Assembly: GCA_944381635.1 (NCBI GenBank)
Contig: CALWLY010000004.1
Span: forward strand, 47,596-111,595
Length of the DNA stretch: 64,000 bases
Source of the DNA: an uncultured Lachnospiraceae bacterium
Lineage (GTDB): Bacteria > Bacillota > Clostridia > Lachnospirales > Lachnospiraceae
Direction: 5' to 3'
The position numbers and the translations under genes are program-made. The notes under the pieces are model-generated. The model had not been told where the DNA came from and did no database searches. It saw only the letters and a list, made by a program, of their open reading frames with translations. Each line of letters begins with the position of its first letter. Positions within the stretch are counted from its first letter, which is position 1. Shown here in pieces: positions 25,389-34,471 of this stretch.

Positions 25389-26771
25389 ATGGATGAATTA
25401 AAGAAATATGAAGTAATCAAAGCTCTGGTGGATCACCCCCATGGCAATAAAGACCGGGCTGCCCTTACACTGGGCTGTACAAAGCGCCACATTAACCGCT
25501 TGATCGCCGGTTACCGCAAGGAAGGCAAGGCTTTCTTCCTTCATGGCAACAAAGGCCGTAAACCCGCTACAACGATCCCGGAAGAAACCAGAAACCTCGT
25601 GGTTGACCTTTACCGTACAAGATACTACGAAGCCAATTTCCAGCATTTTACCGAACTCCTGAAAGAACGGGAAGGTATCTCTCTCTCGGTATCCTCTGTC
25701 TCCAGCATACTGGAAGCCCAATATATCCTTTCCCCAAAGGTTACGAAAGCAAAAAGAAAACGGATTAAAAAGGAACTTCTTGCAAAAAAAGAACTTTCCT
25801 CTTCCAAAAAGGAGGCTGATGCCATCCAGGCCAATCTCGTAGCTGTTGAGGATGCCCATTCCAGACGCCCACGATGCGCTTATTTCGGCGAACTGCAGCA
25901 GATGGACGCTACTCCTTACGAATGGGTTGCCGGGCAGATCTGGCACTTACATCTCTCAATCGATGATGCTACAGGTGCCATCACCGAAGCATGGTTTGAT
26001 ACACAGGAGACTCTGAATGGCTACTACCATGTACTCTGCCAGATCCTCTCGGATTACGGCATCCCCTATAAGCTGTTCACAGACCGCCGCACTGTTTTTA
26101 CATACAAAAAGAAAAACTCCCCATCTCTCGATGAGGATACCTATACCCAATTCGCCTACGCATGCAAACAGCTGGGAGTCCTCCTGGAATCCAGCAGCGT
26201 GCCACAGGCTAAGGGACGTGTCGAACGTTTGAACCAGACCCTCCAGTCGCGTCTGCCAGTCGAACTACGCCTGGCAGGGATCACGACCATCGAGGACGCA
26301 AATGAATTCCTCCACTCCTACATAAAGAAATTCAATGCAAAGTTCTCACTTCCCATCCATAGTACCAAATCTGTGTTTGAAGAGCAACCCTCAGAGGAAA
26401 AGATCAATCTGATCCTTGCTGTATTGAACAAACGTACCGTGGACTGCGGGCACTGCATCCAGTTCCGGCATGACCACTACCGGATGATGGACAGCAGAGG
26501 ATCACAAGTGCATTACCGTAAGGGAACGAAGGTGATGGTGATCCGGGCTTTTGACGGATCCCTGTACTGCTGTGTCAATGACAGGAATATCTATGCTCTG
26601 GAGAAGGTGGCACAGCGATATGATGCCTCGAAGGATCTTGACGCAGTACAGCAAGAACCCAAGCCAAAGAAGAGATATATTCCGCCCATGAACCATCCGT
26701 GGAGACGGTCCGCCTTCCGCAAATTTGTTCAAAAGCAGCCGCATCATATGGATGATACCGTCGTGGCATAA
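25389..26771 (+). CDS. ISNCY/IS1202-family transposase
   Basis: 460 residues. N-terminal HTH (DRAALTLGCTKRHINRLIAGYRKEGKAFFLHGNKGR), then an RNase H-fold DDE catalytic domain (LQQMDATPYEWVAGQIWHLHLSIDDATG with the first acidic residues, SSSVPQAKGRVERLNQTLQSRLP with the Glu) and a basic C-terminus. It is full length, so probably active. It is among the few plus-strand genes in this half of the window. Confidence 0.9.
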   Translation: MDELKKYEVIKALVDHPHGNKDRAALTLGCTKRHINRLIAGYRKEGKAFFLHGNKGRKPATTIPEETRNLVVDLYRTRYYEANFQHFTELLKEREGISLSVSSVSSILEAQYILSPKVTKAKRKRIKKELLAKKELSSSKKEADAIQANLVAVEDAHSRRPRCAYFGELQQMDATPYEWVAGQIWHLHLSIDDATGAITEAWFDTQETLNGYYHVLCQILSDYGIPYKLFTDRRTVFTYKKKNSPSLDEDTYTQFAYACKQLGVLLESSSVPQAKGRVERLNQTLQSRLPVELRLAGITTIEDANEFLHSYIKKFNAKFSLPIHSTKSVFEEQPSEEKINLILAVLNKRTVDCGHCIQFRHDHYRMMDSRGSQVHYRKGTKVMVIRAFDGSLYCCVNDRNIYALEKVAQRYDASKDLDAVQQEPKPKKRYIPPMNHPWRRSAFRKFVQKQPHHMDDTVVA

Positions 26772-26971
26772 CAGACAGGAACTGCCGGATCAGGCAAAAG
26801 GTCATTCCTGTATTACCTCAGGAACAGCCATGTCGGGCTGGCACACCAGTGCTGACAGGATTTGCAGGGGTACGGCACAGCCGTATCCCCGCGGAGCCTG
26901 CCCAGACATGAGCTGCGGATCCATGCTGTCAATATTTTAATGGTCACCGCGCAGAATTCTATAATAGCAAA

Positions 26972-26992
26972 AGCCCCGAATCAATCGGGGCT
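26972..26992. terminator. Hairpin near the right end of the IS
   Basis: AGCCCCGA/TCGGGGCT with a five-base loop, 3' of the transposase gene. The following sequence is not a clean T-run. Confidence 0.5.
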
Positions 26993-27033
26993 AATGTTAA
27001 AGTTTTTTGGGGACATTTTCAAAAATGCTTGAC

Positions 27034-27053
27034 ATCGCAACCTGCAATTCTTC
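27034..27053. repeat. Right copy of the 20-bp direct repeat flanking the island
   Basis: Identical to 16629-16648. It starts exactly at the right end of the IS. Confidence 0.6.
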
Positions 27054-27073
27054 TGCATTTAGCGGTCAACTGT

Positions 27074-27158
27074 CTAAAGCGCAAAAGAGTGTGCGCATCC
27101 TCAGCGAAGCGTCTTTTTTTATATGGTAGGAAATGAAATTTCCTACCATATAAAAAAA
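27074..27158. repeat. Dispersed structured repeat, copy R2 (body type A, truncated)
   Basis: Shares GTGTGCGCATCCTCAGCGAAGCGTC with R4/R5 and the palindrome ATATGGTAGGAAAT/ATTTCCTACCATAT (27121-27151) with T/A flanks. It continues directly into the U-tract of the next terminator. The outer part of the body is missing, next to the IS end. Confidence 0.85.
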
Positions 27159-27196
27159 GCGGTGTTCTTTTCCCTATGGGAAGTAAAAAACACCGC
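27152..27196 (-). terminator. Terminator of the CUT1 importer operon
   Basis: GCGGTGTT (27159-27166) and AACACCGC (27189-27196), followed on the minus strand by T7 that merges into repeat R2. Confidence 0.85.
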
Positions 27197-27230
27197 CTGT
27201 GCAAGTTCCATCAGAACCGCTTGATTTTTC

Positions 27231-28085
27231 TTATCCTTTCACGCCTCCGCTGGTAATTCCTCCTATAATAGTTCTGGACAGGAAAATAAACAACAACAGC
27301 GTAGGCATAAATACAATGACAACAGCTGCAAACAAACCGCCCCAGTCTCCGCTGTACTGCATCGCGGTCAGAACGCTCTTAAGTCCCAGTCCCACCGACA
27401 TATTTTTTTCGGATGATGCAAAAATAAGGGAAAGGAAATATTCGTTCCAAATATTCATAAAGTTAAAGATACACACTGTAACAATTCCCGGCTGTGCCAA
27501 AGGAAGCATGATGACCCAAAAGGTCTTCATGGGAGGACATCCGTCAATGGCTGCCGCTTCCTCATAAGAGCGGGAAAGCCCCGCAAAAAATGTCATGAGA
27601 AAGGTTGTCGTGTACGGAATCTGCATTCCAATATACAAAAGAATCAGCACAATTTTAGATCCGGAAAGATTTGCCCTCGTAGCCAGAGAAAACAGAGGAA
27701 GAACAATCATGATCTGAGGAATACTCATGGCCGTAATAAAACTGCTTCGAATCACAAGATTTCCTTTGAATACGAATCTTGCCAGAACATAGGCTGCCGG
27801 AGCACTGATCAGAACCGAACCTATCATCGCCGTAACAGAATACAGCAGGGAGTTCATGAAAAATCTGGATATATTATTAGTAGTCCACGCACGGACGTAA
27901 TTTTCAAAGTGAAAGCCTGTTGCAAACTTCAGCGCTTCTCCCTTCATGATTTCCGGTGAAGTGGAAAGGCTTGCGGCAACGATCCACAGCAGCATGATTA
28001 CTGTGAACAGGCACCAGATTCCAACTACAAGATGTCCCGGGAGCAGTGAAAGCTGTCTTTTTAGTTTCAATTTATTCTTTTTCAT
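27231..28085 (-). CDS. Carbohydrate ABC transporter permease, MalG type
   Basis: 284 residues, six predicted membrane helices. The EAA loop EEAAAIDGCPPMKTFWVIMLPLAQPG that docks to the ATPase is clear. Last gene of the operon beta-helix protein, solute-binding protein, two permeases; no ATPase gene is present, so a shared MsmK-type ATPase must be supplied from elsewhere. The start follows the other permease by 17 bp. Confidence 0.92.
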   Translation of the reverse strand: MKKNKLKLKRQLSLLPGHLVVGIWCLFTVIMLLWIVAASLSTSPEIMKGEALKFATGFHFENYVRAWTTNNISRFFMNSLLYSVTAMIGSVLISAPAAYVLARFVFKGNLVIRSSFITAMSIPQIMIVLPLFSLATRANLSGSKIVLILLYIGMQIPYTTTFLMTFFAGLSRSYEEAAAIDGCPPMKTFWVIMLPLAQPGIVTVCIFNFMNIWNEYFLSLIFASSEKNMSVGLGLKSVLTAMQYSGDWGGLFAAVVIVFMPTLLLFIFLSRTIIGGITSGGVKG

Positions 28086-28102
28086 TCAAATCCACTCTCC
28101 CT

Positions 28103-29008
28103 CTATAATTCAAGATCATCATTTTTAATAAGCTTGTTCATAATTCCAAATACAAGCATAACCACAAGTGCCATGATAACGCCCACGGCAGCGCCAAGGC
28201 CTCCGTCTCGCTGCGTGCTGCCTACCGTTCCGAAAGTCACATTGTACATATATACAAAGGGAGTAATGGTTGACAGCTCACTGCTCAAAGGCGCGCTCCA
28301 CATCTGGCTCCACACAAAGAATCCTACTACACTTACCGTCCAAAAGGTAACACAGGTTTTGAACACACCCTTGAGCAAAGGCAGCGTGATGCTTTTAAAC
28401 TGTCGGATCTTGTTGGCTCCGTCAATGGTGGCCGATTCAAAAATATCCTGCGGGATCTGTTCTATACCGCTCATAAATATCAGCATAAAATAGCCCACTG
28501 ATCCAAAGCAGAACGCAGCCAGAAGAGAATAAAACTTGATCTCTCCATTCATATAATCTGTCATGGCAAGCTCGTGGGCTCCAATCTTCTCAAAAAAGGT
28601 ATGCAGCAGTCCGAACCGTTTATTGTAAACATAATTGATCCACATGGTGGACATAGCTACTGCATTGATGATATTGGGAATATAGATAATCGCCCTGTAT
28701 ACACTTTTCCCAACCACACCGCTGGTGAGTATCGCAGCAAACAAAAGAGCTATTCCAAGTACGATCACTCCTCCTAGCAGCCAGATTTTAAGCATATTGA
28801 TCATGGCAACCTGAAAAACAGAAGTGTTCATCAAATCCACAAAATTGGATATGCCCACGAATTCCCATAAGTCCATGGGGTCGTTTACCGCCTCCACAGA
28901 AAAAAAGCTCATCAGAACCGTTCTGCAAATGGGATACAAAAAGGTTAACAGGAAAAAAAGCAATGCCGGAGTTAAAAAGCATATAATCATTTTTTTGTTC
29001 TTTTTCAA
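28103..29008 (-). CDS. Carbohydrate ABC transporter permease, MalF type
   Basis: 301 residues from TTG 29008, chosen because AAAGGAGAG lies 6 nt upstream and the usual start (KKNKKMIICFLTPALLFFLLTFLYP) begins there; the ORF extends further upstream without an RBS. Six helices; EAA loop DIFESATIDGANKIRQFKSITLPLLKG. About 180 bp of non-coding sequence with small hairpins separates it from the solute-binding protein gene, as often seen where the binding protein is made in excess. Confidence 0.9.
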   Translation of the reverse strand: MKKNKKMIICFLTPALLFFLLTFLYPICRTVLMSFFSVEAVNDPMDLWEFVGISNFVDLMNTSVFQVAMINMLKIWLLGGVIVLGIALLFAAILTSGVVGKSVYRAIIYIPNIINAVAMSTMWINYVYNKRFGLLHTFFEKIGAHELAMTDYMNGEIKFYSLLAAFCFGSVGYFMLIFMSGIEQIPQDIFESATIDGANKIRQFKSITLPLLKGVFKTCVTFWTVSVVGFFVWSQMWSAPLSSELSTITPFVYMYNVTFGTVGSTQRDGGLGAAVGVIMALVVMLVFGIMNKLIKNDDLEL

Positions 29009-29187
29009 AATTTCTCTCCTTTCCGCTATGCTCCCATCATGTTGTGTAATCAGGTTTGGATACGACAGAGGAAACCCCAAACTCCAAACGGGTCTCCCCT
29101 GTCTTTTCCTTCCGTCAGGAAGCATATATGCAGCAGACGGCTCACTGTCTGTCACGAAGCTTTACGATCCCCACACCCTGCATTGAT

Positions 29188-30522
29188 TTACTTCAGGGTA
29201 GACATGGCATCAATAAATCCCTGTCCGTCCAGTTCAAGTTTTGTAAGTTTAATCAGATTATCCTGCACAAAATCTTTGTAATCGGAATTGTTTTCAAGTC
29301 CTACAGCCCATTCATAAGTCTTGGTCATCTGTTTGAAATAAGGTTCCGCACCGCTTACTGTCTCCGGCCAAACCGTATTTGCAGTGTCTGCAGGAATGGA
29401 AGAAACTGTCTCTGCCATCTTGCTGTCATATTCTCCAGTTACAACTGTCAAAAGGAAATCAAACGCTTCCTGTTTATGTTCGCTGGCATCAACAATACCG
29501 AATCCCTGTCCGCCAACCATGGAAGCCTCAGGACCATCTACCCCATTTTCCACGCTGGGCCAGGGGAAGAAACCCCAATCTATCGTTGCGCCTGTGTTCT
29601 GGTTGATTTCATTGGGAATCCATGAAGCATTTAAGATCATGCAGCTTTCTCCAAAGCCGATTTCATTCTGTCCTTCCGGATAGTTTGCCGGTGCATAGGG
29701 AGACATGTATCCTTTCTCAAATAAAGTATAAATGTCATCCGCAGCCTGTTTTGCCTCAGGTACGTTTGCCCAGTCAGCGTTGTCCAGTGTTTCAATTACT
29801 TTGTCCTGACCTATGTAGCGAGCCAGCTGATAGCCGTAAAGCAAAGTAACGCCATCTGAATTACAGGTCATAGGATTTACACCAGAGTCTTTCAGCTTCT
29901 GGCATACATCGAGCAGTTCATCAAAAGTTTCCGGTGTTTCGGTAATGCCTGCTGCTTCAAACATAGCCTTGTCATACCATACTCCTGTGGTATAAGGCTG
30001 ATAAGGCATAGCCTTTAATACACCGCCGCCGAATACCTTTGCATTTTCCAGCAAGATCGGCAGCACATGCTCTTCGTAGCCTGCAGCCGCAGCCATATCT
30101 GTCAGATCTGCCAGATATTTTCCGTTCTGCTCCAGAAGAATCATATAGTCCGTGTCAAAGAAGTCAATTTTTTCGCCAGCGTCCAAAGCAGGTCCTATGA
30201 GTGTTTTTACATCTCTTCCCTTCCACTCAATATTGATATGGATTCCTGTTTCAGCCTCATAAGCGTCTGCTGCTTCCTGAATAACCTTTGCCTGTCCTTC
30301 CGTAGATGTCCACATAGACCAGTAAGTTAATTCCACATCAGAAGATTCCCCTTTTGCCTCCTGTGCTGAAGTATCTTCTGCAGCAGCACTTTCAGCGCCT
30401 GTGCTTTCTGTTCCTGCTTCAGACGCGGGAGCGTCTGTGGATGCAGAACTGCCACATCCGCCTAAAAGCATGGTCATTAAGGATACGCATGCCGCCATAC
30501 ATATCAGAGTCTTGTTTTTCAT
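29188..30522 (-). CDS. Extracellular sugar-binding lipoprotein of a CUT1 ABC importer
   Basis: 444 residues. Signal peptide with lipobox LGGC at about residue 23, Ser/Ala/Glu-rich linker, then the family 1 solute-binding fold (VELTYWSMWTSTEGQAKVIQEAADAYEAETGIHINIEWKG; PYQPYTTGVWYDKAMFEAAGI; GESCMILNASWIPNEI). It delivers a sugar or oligosaccharide to the permeases downstream. The neighbouring beta-helix protein suggests a plant or mucosal polysaccharide product; the substrate is unknown. Confidence 0.92.
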   Translation of the reverse strand: MKNKTLICMAACVSLMTMLLGGCGSSASTDAPASEAGTESTGAESAAAEDTSAQEAKGESSDVELTYWSMWTSTEGQAKVIQEAADAYEAETGIHINIEWKGRDVKTLIGPALDAGEKIDFFDTDYMILLEQNGKYLADLTDMAAAAGYEEHVLPILLENAKVFGGGVLKAMPYQPYTTGVWYDKAMFEAAGITETPETFDELLDVCQKLKDSGVNPMTCNSDGVTLLYGYQLARYIGQDKVIETLDNADWANVPEAKQAADDIYTLFEKGYMSPYAPANYPEGQNEIGFGESCMILNASWIPNEINQNTGATIDWGFFPWPSVENGVDGPEASMVGGQGFGIVDASEHKQEAFDFLLTVVTGEYDSKMAETVSSIPADTANTVWPETVSGAEPYFKQMTKTYEWAVGLENNSDYKDFVQDNLIKLTKLELDGQGFIDAMSTLK

Positions 30523-30618
30523 ATAATTTCCTCTCTTTCTTCAGCGTTCTTTATACGCCTTTTTCATTTTTGTTGCACATCTTAGGATTGTCAAAGTCCT
30601 TCCAATGTGAAGCCTGAT

Positions 30619-32187
30619 TTATTCCTTTTCCCTGAAGGAGTCTACACTCGCGCCTGGCAAATCCCCCCTCTCCATACAGTCTCCTACAGGCTCAAACCCT
30701 AAAAATTTCTCCCGGGAATAAATTTCCCCTTCTGTCTCTCTCGGTCCTTCCAGAGGCGCCTCCAAAACTCTGTCACCGGCCATTTTTACAATGGCCTCCT
30801 CATCTTCCGAGGGAATATCCTTGAAATTATAATAGAGATTACCTCTGTATTTTGCATATTCTGTCTGATGATACCAGTCTCCATCCGCCGGTTCCTCTGC
30901 GCTGTTGTATATAATATTTTTTTCCACCAGCATATGGCCTCCCGACATGTTGTCCCGAATGAAAGGCACTCCCGGCGCCAATATGAATGTGTTGTGATAG
31001 ATATGAGCATCCGGATTCTTAGCCGGGTTGATCACGCCGCCCTTGTCCAGCATACTGATATTATGTCGGAAGATATTGTTTACGCTTTCCGCCTCGCAGA
31101 ACATCACACAGCCCCCGGCATTATTGTGACTGTAATTATACTGATAGATTGTTCCATCGCCGGAATCCGCATCCCACGCCTGGCCATCCTGGTTATCGCA
31201 GGTGTGGTAGGCTTCGTTATACTGCAGCAGTGCGTCCTTGCACTTCCAGGGCCAGATCGCCGCTGCGGTTTTTCCTCCGCGCTCTCCCGCAAATGTATAA
31301 ACTTTGTCGTTAATTTCATTTGCCGTATCGGCTGCCACATTAAACTGAATCAAAGGTTCCAGGCAATACATGGGGGTAATGCCATCACCGCCGATTCTTC
31401 TCACGAAATTGTGTTCTATAACCACCCTTGTATGTCCGTATTTTTCAACCGTTTCTCTGGAAAGCTTTGTTCCTGAAAAAAAGGCATTGGTGTAAGTGTA
31501 ACCTGCTGCAATTCCCCAGCGGCTGCAGTCCTCCACCACACAGTGGTGTATGTAAAGTCCGTCATACCGGGCAATAGGCGCCTCGGTCTTCTGAGGCTTT
31601 AAGGCCGTGCAGTAGATTCCTCCGTTGTTCAAATGTTTGTCATAGACATTTCCTTTTACATGGTGTATATAAAGATTCGACAATTCAATGTTTCTGGCCG
31701 TTCCCATATTCTGCACCACTACCGCTACACCCGTCCGGTTCATCTTATCCGCCTGATTGTAAATCTCACCTTTCATATCAGGGTTGTTTGTAATCTCAAG
31801 TCCCTCCACTGTAATACATTCACAGTCATAAAGAAGAACAGCTGAGGAGACGTAACCCTTCCAGGTGTGATACGGGGAGTCCAATGCCGCCTGATAATTC
31901 TGATACCAAAGACCTGTTCCCTGCGCCTCTATAACCGGACGCTTTCCTTCGCCGTAACATCCGATTACAATAGGAGAATCTTTTGTGCCTCTCTGATTGA
32001 TCAAATGCAGGCTCTGATTTCTGAAAACCGACCCGCACTCCAGTCTGATTTCATCTCCCGGATTCAATTTTCTGCTTCCCGCCGCTTCCAGTGACCGCAG
32101 CGGCCTGTCCCGCTTTGTTCCGGCATTTGTATCATTTCCCAGTTTATCACTGACATAATATATCGTTTTGTTTTCCACCTGGCACAT
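30619..32187 (-). CDS. Right-handed beta-helix protein, probable polysaccharide-active enzyme
   Basis: 522 residues from ATG 32187 (GGAAGGAAAGG upstream). No signal peptide, so probably cytosolic. It opens with KTIYYVSDKLGNDTNAGTKRDRPLRSLEAA, the usual start of pectate-lyase/glycoside-hydrolase-like beta-helices, and shows successive rungs such as DCECITVEGLEITNNPDMKG, NIELSNLYIHHVKGNVYDK, YDGLYIHHCVVEDCSRWG, RVVIEHNFVRRIGGDGI. Catalytic residues cannot be assigned by eye. First gene of the importer operon, hence likely to act on imported oligosaccharides. Confidence 0.8.
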   Translation of the reverse strand: MCQVENKTIYYVSDKLGNDTNAGTKRDRPLRSLEAAGSRKLNPGDEIRLECGSVFRNQSLHLINQRGTKDSPIVIGCYGEGKRPVIEAQGTGLWYQNYQAALDSPYHTWKGYVSSAVLLYDCECITVEGLEITNNPDMKGEIYNQADKMNRTGVAVVVQNMGTARNIELSNLYIHHVKGNVYDKHLNNGGIYCTALKPQKTEAPIARYDGLYIHHCVVEDCSRWGIAAGYTYTNAFFSGTKLSRETVEKYGHTRVVIEHNFVRRIGGDGITPMYCLEPLIQFNVAADTANEINDKVYTFAGERGGKTAAAIWPWKCKDALLQYNEAYHTCDNQDGQAWDADSGDGTIYQYNYSHNNAGGCVMFCEAESVNNIFRHNISMLDKGGVINPAKNPDAHIYHNTFILAPGVPFIRDNMSGGHMLVEKNIIYNSAEEPADGDWYHQTEYAKYRGNLYYNFKDIPSEDEEAIVKMAGDRVLEAPLEGPRETEGEIYSREKFLGFEPVGDCMERGDLPGASVDSFREKE

Positions 32188-32383
32188 CCTTTCCTTCCAC
32201 GAAAGTGTCAATCGTATTTATTCCCCTTGCCCCTTCCTTTAAGACAATCTCAGTTTACCTGCTTGAGCTTGGATTTGAAATATGTTATATTTGCAATGTA
32301 GTTATATATATTGCATTTTTTGCATTTTTCGACAATATTTCTATATATTTCGCCGAAACGGTGCCGGAAAGGACAAAATATTT

Positions 32384-33223
32384 ATGTACGAACTGTATGA
32401 ATTAAAAGACTCTATTGATTTTGGCAATTCCCATAAACTTTTATACGTTTCTCCATTTAAGTTTGAGAGAGATTGGAACGGCGCGCGCCATTCCCATGAA
32501 TGTACGGAATTGTTTTTCTGCGTAGACGGACGCGGACAGTTTTCTGTCCGTGACGAGACGTTCACCATAACAGGCAATACTTTTATTATCATCAATCCGG
32601 GCGTCATACATGCCGAGTCAAGTTCTCCCGAAGCACCTCTGGAATACATTGTGATGGGAATAAGCGACATCAGCTTTCTGTTTTCCAATCTGTCCTGCGG
32701 CTACTACAGGGGGGATTTCAGCCAGATGAGATATTTGTTTCTGCCGCTTTTGTCCGCTCTGATTTCCGAGGTAAAAAATAAACCCGAAGGATACCAGCAA
32801 ATCTGCAGCAATTTTCTGGAGTTACTTTTATCCTACATATTCCGTTTTTCAAATCTTTGCCAGACCCCTAACTCCTCCGGCACGCCCAAGGCTACCGATC
32901 ATAATATTCATTGGATCAGACAGTATATCGACGACAATTTTACAAAAGAAGTGAACCTGGATATGCTTGCCGATAAAATCGGACTGAATAAATACAGTAT
33001 TGTACGAAATTTCCGCCGAATTTACGGCGTAACCCCCATCAACTATATGCTGGACAAAAGATTTGAACAGGCAAAGTTCCTGCTGTCCACCACCGAAAAC
33101 TCGGTGCGCCAGATTTCCGAAGCGCTGGGGTTCAGCTCCGCCAGCTATTTCACCCAATGCTTCCAGAAACGGGAAGGGATTTCCCCCACACAATACAAAG
33201 CGCTGAACAGTCAGAACTCATAG
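32384..33223 (+). CDS. AraC-family transcriptional regulator
   Basis: 279 residues from ATG 32384 (GGAAAGGACAAAATATTT upstream). N-terminal cupin-like sensor domain (HSHECTELFFCVDGRGQFSV...FIIINPGVIHAE) and C-terminal double HTH (WIRQYIDDNFTKEVNLDMLADKIGLNKYSIVRNFRRIYGVTPINYMLDKRFEQAKFLL...ISEALGFSSASYFTQCFQKREGISPTQYK). It is divergent from the beta-helix/importer operon across a 196-bp AT-rich gap and is the likely activator. Confidence 0.93.
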   Translation: MYELYELKDSIDFGNSHKLLYVSPFKFERDWNGARHSHECTELFFCVDGRGQFSVRDETFTITGNTFIIINPGVIHAESSSPEAPLEYIVMGISDISFLFSNLSCGYYRGDFSQMRYLFLPLLSALISEVKNKPEGYQQICSNFLELLLSYIFRFSNLCQTPNSSGTPKATDHNIHWIRQYIDDNFTKEVNLDMLADKIGLNKYSIVRNFRRIYGVTPINYMLDKRFEQAKFLLSTTENSVRQISEALGFSSASYFTQCFQKREGISPTQYKALNSQNS

Positions 33224-33227
33224 AAAG

Positions 33228-33353
33228 GAATCTTGCGATGCGGGATTCACTGCCTGCGGCGGGTCGCACTGCGACCTGCTTCCTCTCCGCCGCAGTGCAA
33301 TCTATCGCTTTTTTATATGGCAGGAAATGAAATTTCCTGCCATATAAAAAAGC
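33228..33353. repeat. Dispersed structured repeat, copy R3 (body type B)
   Basis: Starts 4 bases after the AraC stop with a GAATCTTGC/GCGGGATTC hairpin (two T-G wobbles), then GCGGCG...CGCCGC with an inner GTCGC/GCGAC hairpin, and ends in the shared palindrome ATATGGCAGGAAAT/ATTTCCTGCCATAT with T/A flanks. It merges into the next terminator's U-tract. Confidence 0.85.
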
Positions 33354-33393
33354 GGTGTTTCTGTTCTTCCGAATGAGAAGCAAGAAACACCGC
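33346..33393 (-). terminator. Terminator downstream of the FakA-C-like gene
   Basis: GCGGTGTTT (33352-33360) and AAACACCGC (33385-33393), with T6 on the minus strand shared with repeat R3. Confidence 0.8.
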
Positions 33394-33459
33394 CTTCGCA
33401 ATTCAATAGAAACTATGTAAGCAATCAGGTCTGCTGATTGAAACAGCGCCGCACAAAGC

Positions 33460-33711
33460 TTATCCCTTAAGCCCCCGGGCCTGTCTGTCCATGTCTTCCA
33501 CAACAATATCATAGATCTCGCCTAATGTGGAACAGTACTCCAAAACCTTCCAGGGCTCGTTGGTATGGAAATGGATTTTGATCAGTTCTTCATCTCCTAC
33601 AGCCAGCAGGCAGTCGCCTTTGAAATTTTCTGTAAAATATTCACTGATCTCATCTTCATCCAGATTTTCTCCTTCAATCAATAACTGTGTGTCATAGCGA
33701 AACTCTAACAT
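33460..33711 (-). CDS. Stand-alone FakA/DegV-associated C-terminal-like domain
   Basis: 83 residues from ATG 33711 (GGAGGAAAAGGAA upstream). MLEFRYDTQLLIEGENLDEDEISEYF...GDCLLAVGDEELIKIHFHTNEPWKVLEYCSTLGEIYDIVVEDMDRQ matches the C-terminal domain of fatty-acid kinase FakA (DAK1-2-like proteins), where it contacts the fatty-acid-binding partner. Here it is a complete small ORF with its own RBS and terminator rather than a truncation in progress. Its function alone is unknown. Confidence 0.75.
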   Translation of the reverse strand: MLEFRYDTQLLIEGENLDEDEISEYFTENFKGDCLLAVGDEELIKIHFHTNEPWKVLEYCSTLGEIYDIVVEDMDRQARGLKG

Positions 33712-33833
33712 TTCCTTTTCCTCCATACTTTTTTTGAGATAATTTGCGGCCTGAAAAGGCCCCGAAATCTCAAAGAAAAGAAAACTCCTCCCGCGACTTC
33801 AGGGCACTTTCATTTTTCTTTATGCAATTATAT

Positions 33834-34334
33834 TTATGCCGTTGTTTTTACAACAACCATTCGGTTGTTTCTGGCAAGAGCAATCGCAACACAGCAAAAT
33901 TCTGTAACTGCGCATATTTTATCTGCCAGAGAAATGATCCACGCTTCCCTGTTTCTCGGCACCGGTCCGAGAGGAAACATATGGGTCAATATTGCAGTAT
34001 GCTCCCTGTCGTTGATCTGAAAAGTCCGAAAGCTGTTTTTGGCTGCAGCTTTTGGATGATAAAATGCCTGAAGTTCTCCGGTAGGTGTCTTTTCAGCAAA
34101 GTCATAGGGGCAGAAATCGTGAAGAAGCCCTGCTCTCGCAGCTGCCTTTTCATCACAATGGAATTTTCTGGCCATAAGCCAGGATAAATAGGAAACATTG
34201 ATGCTGTGCATCAATCTGCTTGTCTTGTGATGGTGAGAATAATTATCCAATGACAGAAATTCTTTGTTGGAAAGGATATTCTGCACTTCTGTCAGGTATT
34301 CTTTCGGCACTTCTTCGGAAACTTTAATGTCCAT
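33834..34334 (-). CDS. HD-domain phosphohydrolase-like protein
   Basis: 166 residues from ATG 34334 (AAGGAGGGTGATTGCCG upstream). HD motif elements H...HHHKTSRLMHSINVSYLSW, AGLLHDFCPYDF (the His-Asp pair), REHTAILTHM and SLADKICAV give a metal-binding HD fold. Substrate unknown. A further 120 bp upstream shows no riboswitch. Confidence 0.8.
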   Translation of the reverse strand: MDIKVSEEVPKEYLTEVQNILSNKEFLSLDNYSHHHKTSRLMHSINVSYLSWLMARKFHCDEKAAARAGLLHDFCPYDFAEKTPTGELQAFYHPKAAAKNSFRTFQINDREHTAILTHMFPLGPVPRNREAWIISLADKICAVTEFCCVAIALARNNRMVVVKTTA

Positions 34335-34471
34335 CGGCAATCACCCTCCTTTTTCCTTATATCTTTATTATGATACTTTTGCGGAAAAATACAAGGTGTT
34401 TCAAAAAATTTAATAAAAGCTGTACTGCCGATTTATTTTCCGATGCCTGATGCTCTATTTTTCAAAATCTT

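Larger units (their letters stand above)
25264..27034 (+). mobile_element. IS1202-type (ISNCY) insertion sequence
   Basis: About 1.77 kb. Imperfect terminal inverted repeats can be aligned: left end ...AAGCCATTTATGATAATGTCCC, right end (reverse strand) TGTCAAGCATTTTTGAAAATGTCCC. A subterminal palindrome GTATACCAC/GTGGTATAC lies just inside the left end, upstream of the transposase. No target duplication is seen next to the two ends. A terminator-like hairpin (26972-26992) lies near the right end. Confidence 0.8.
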
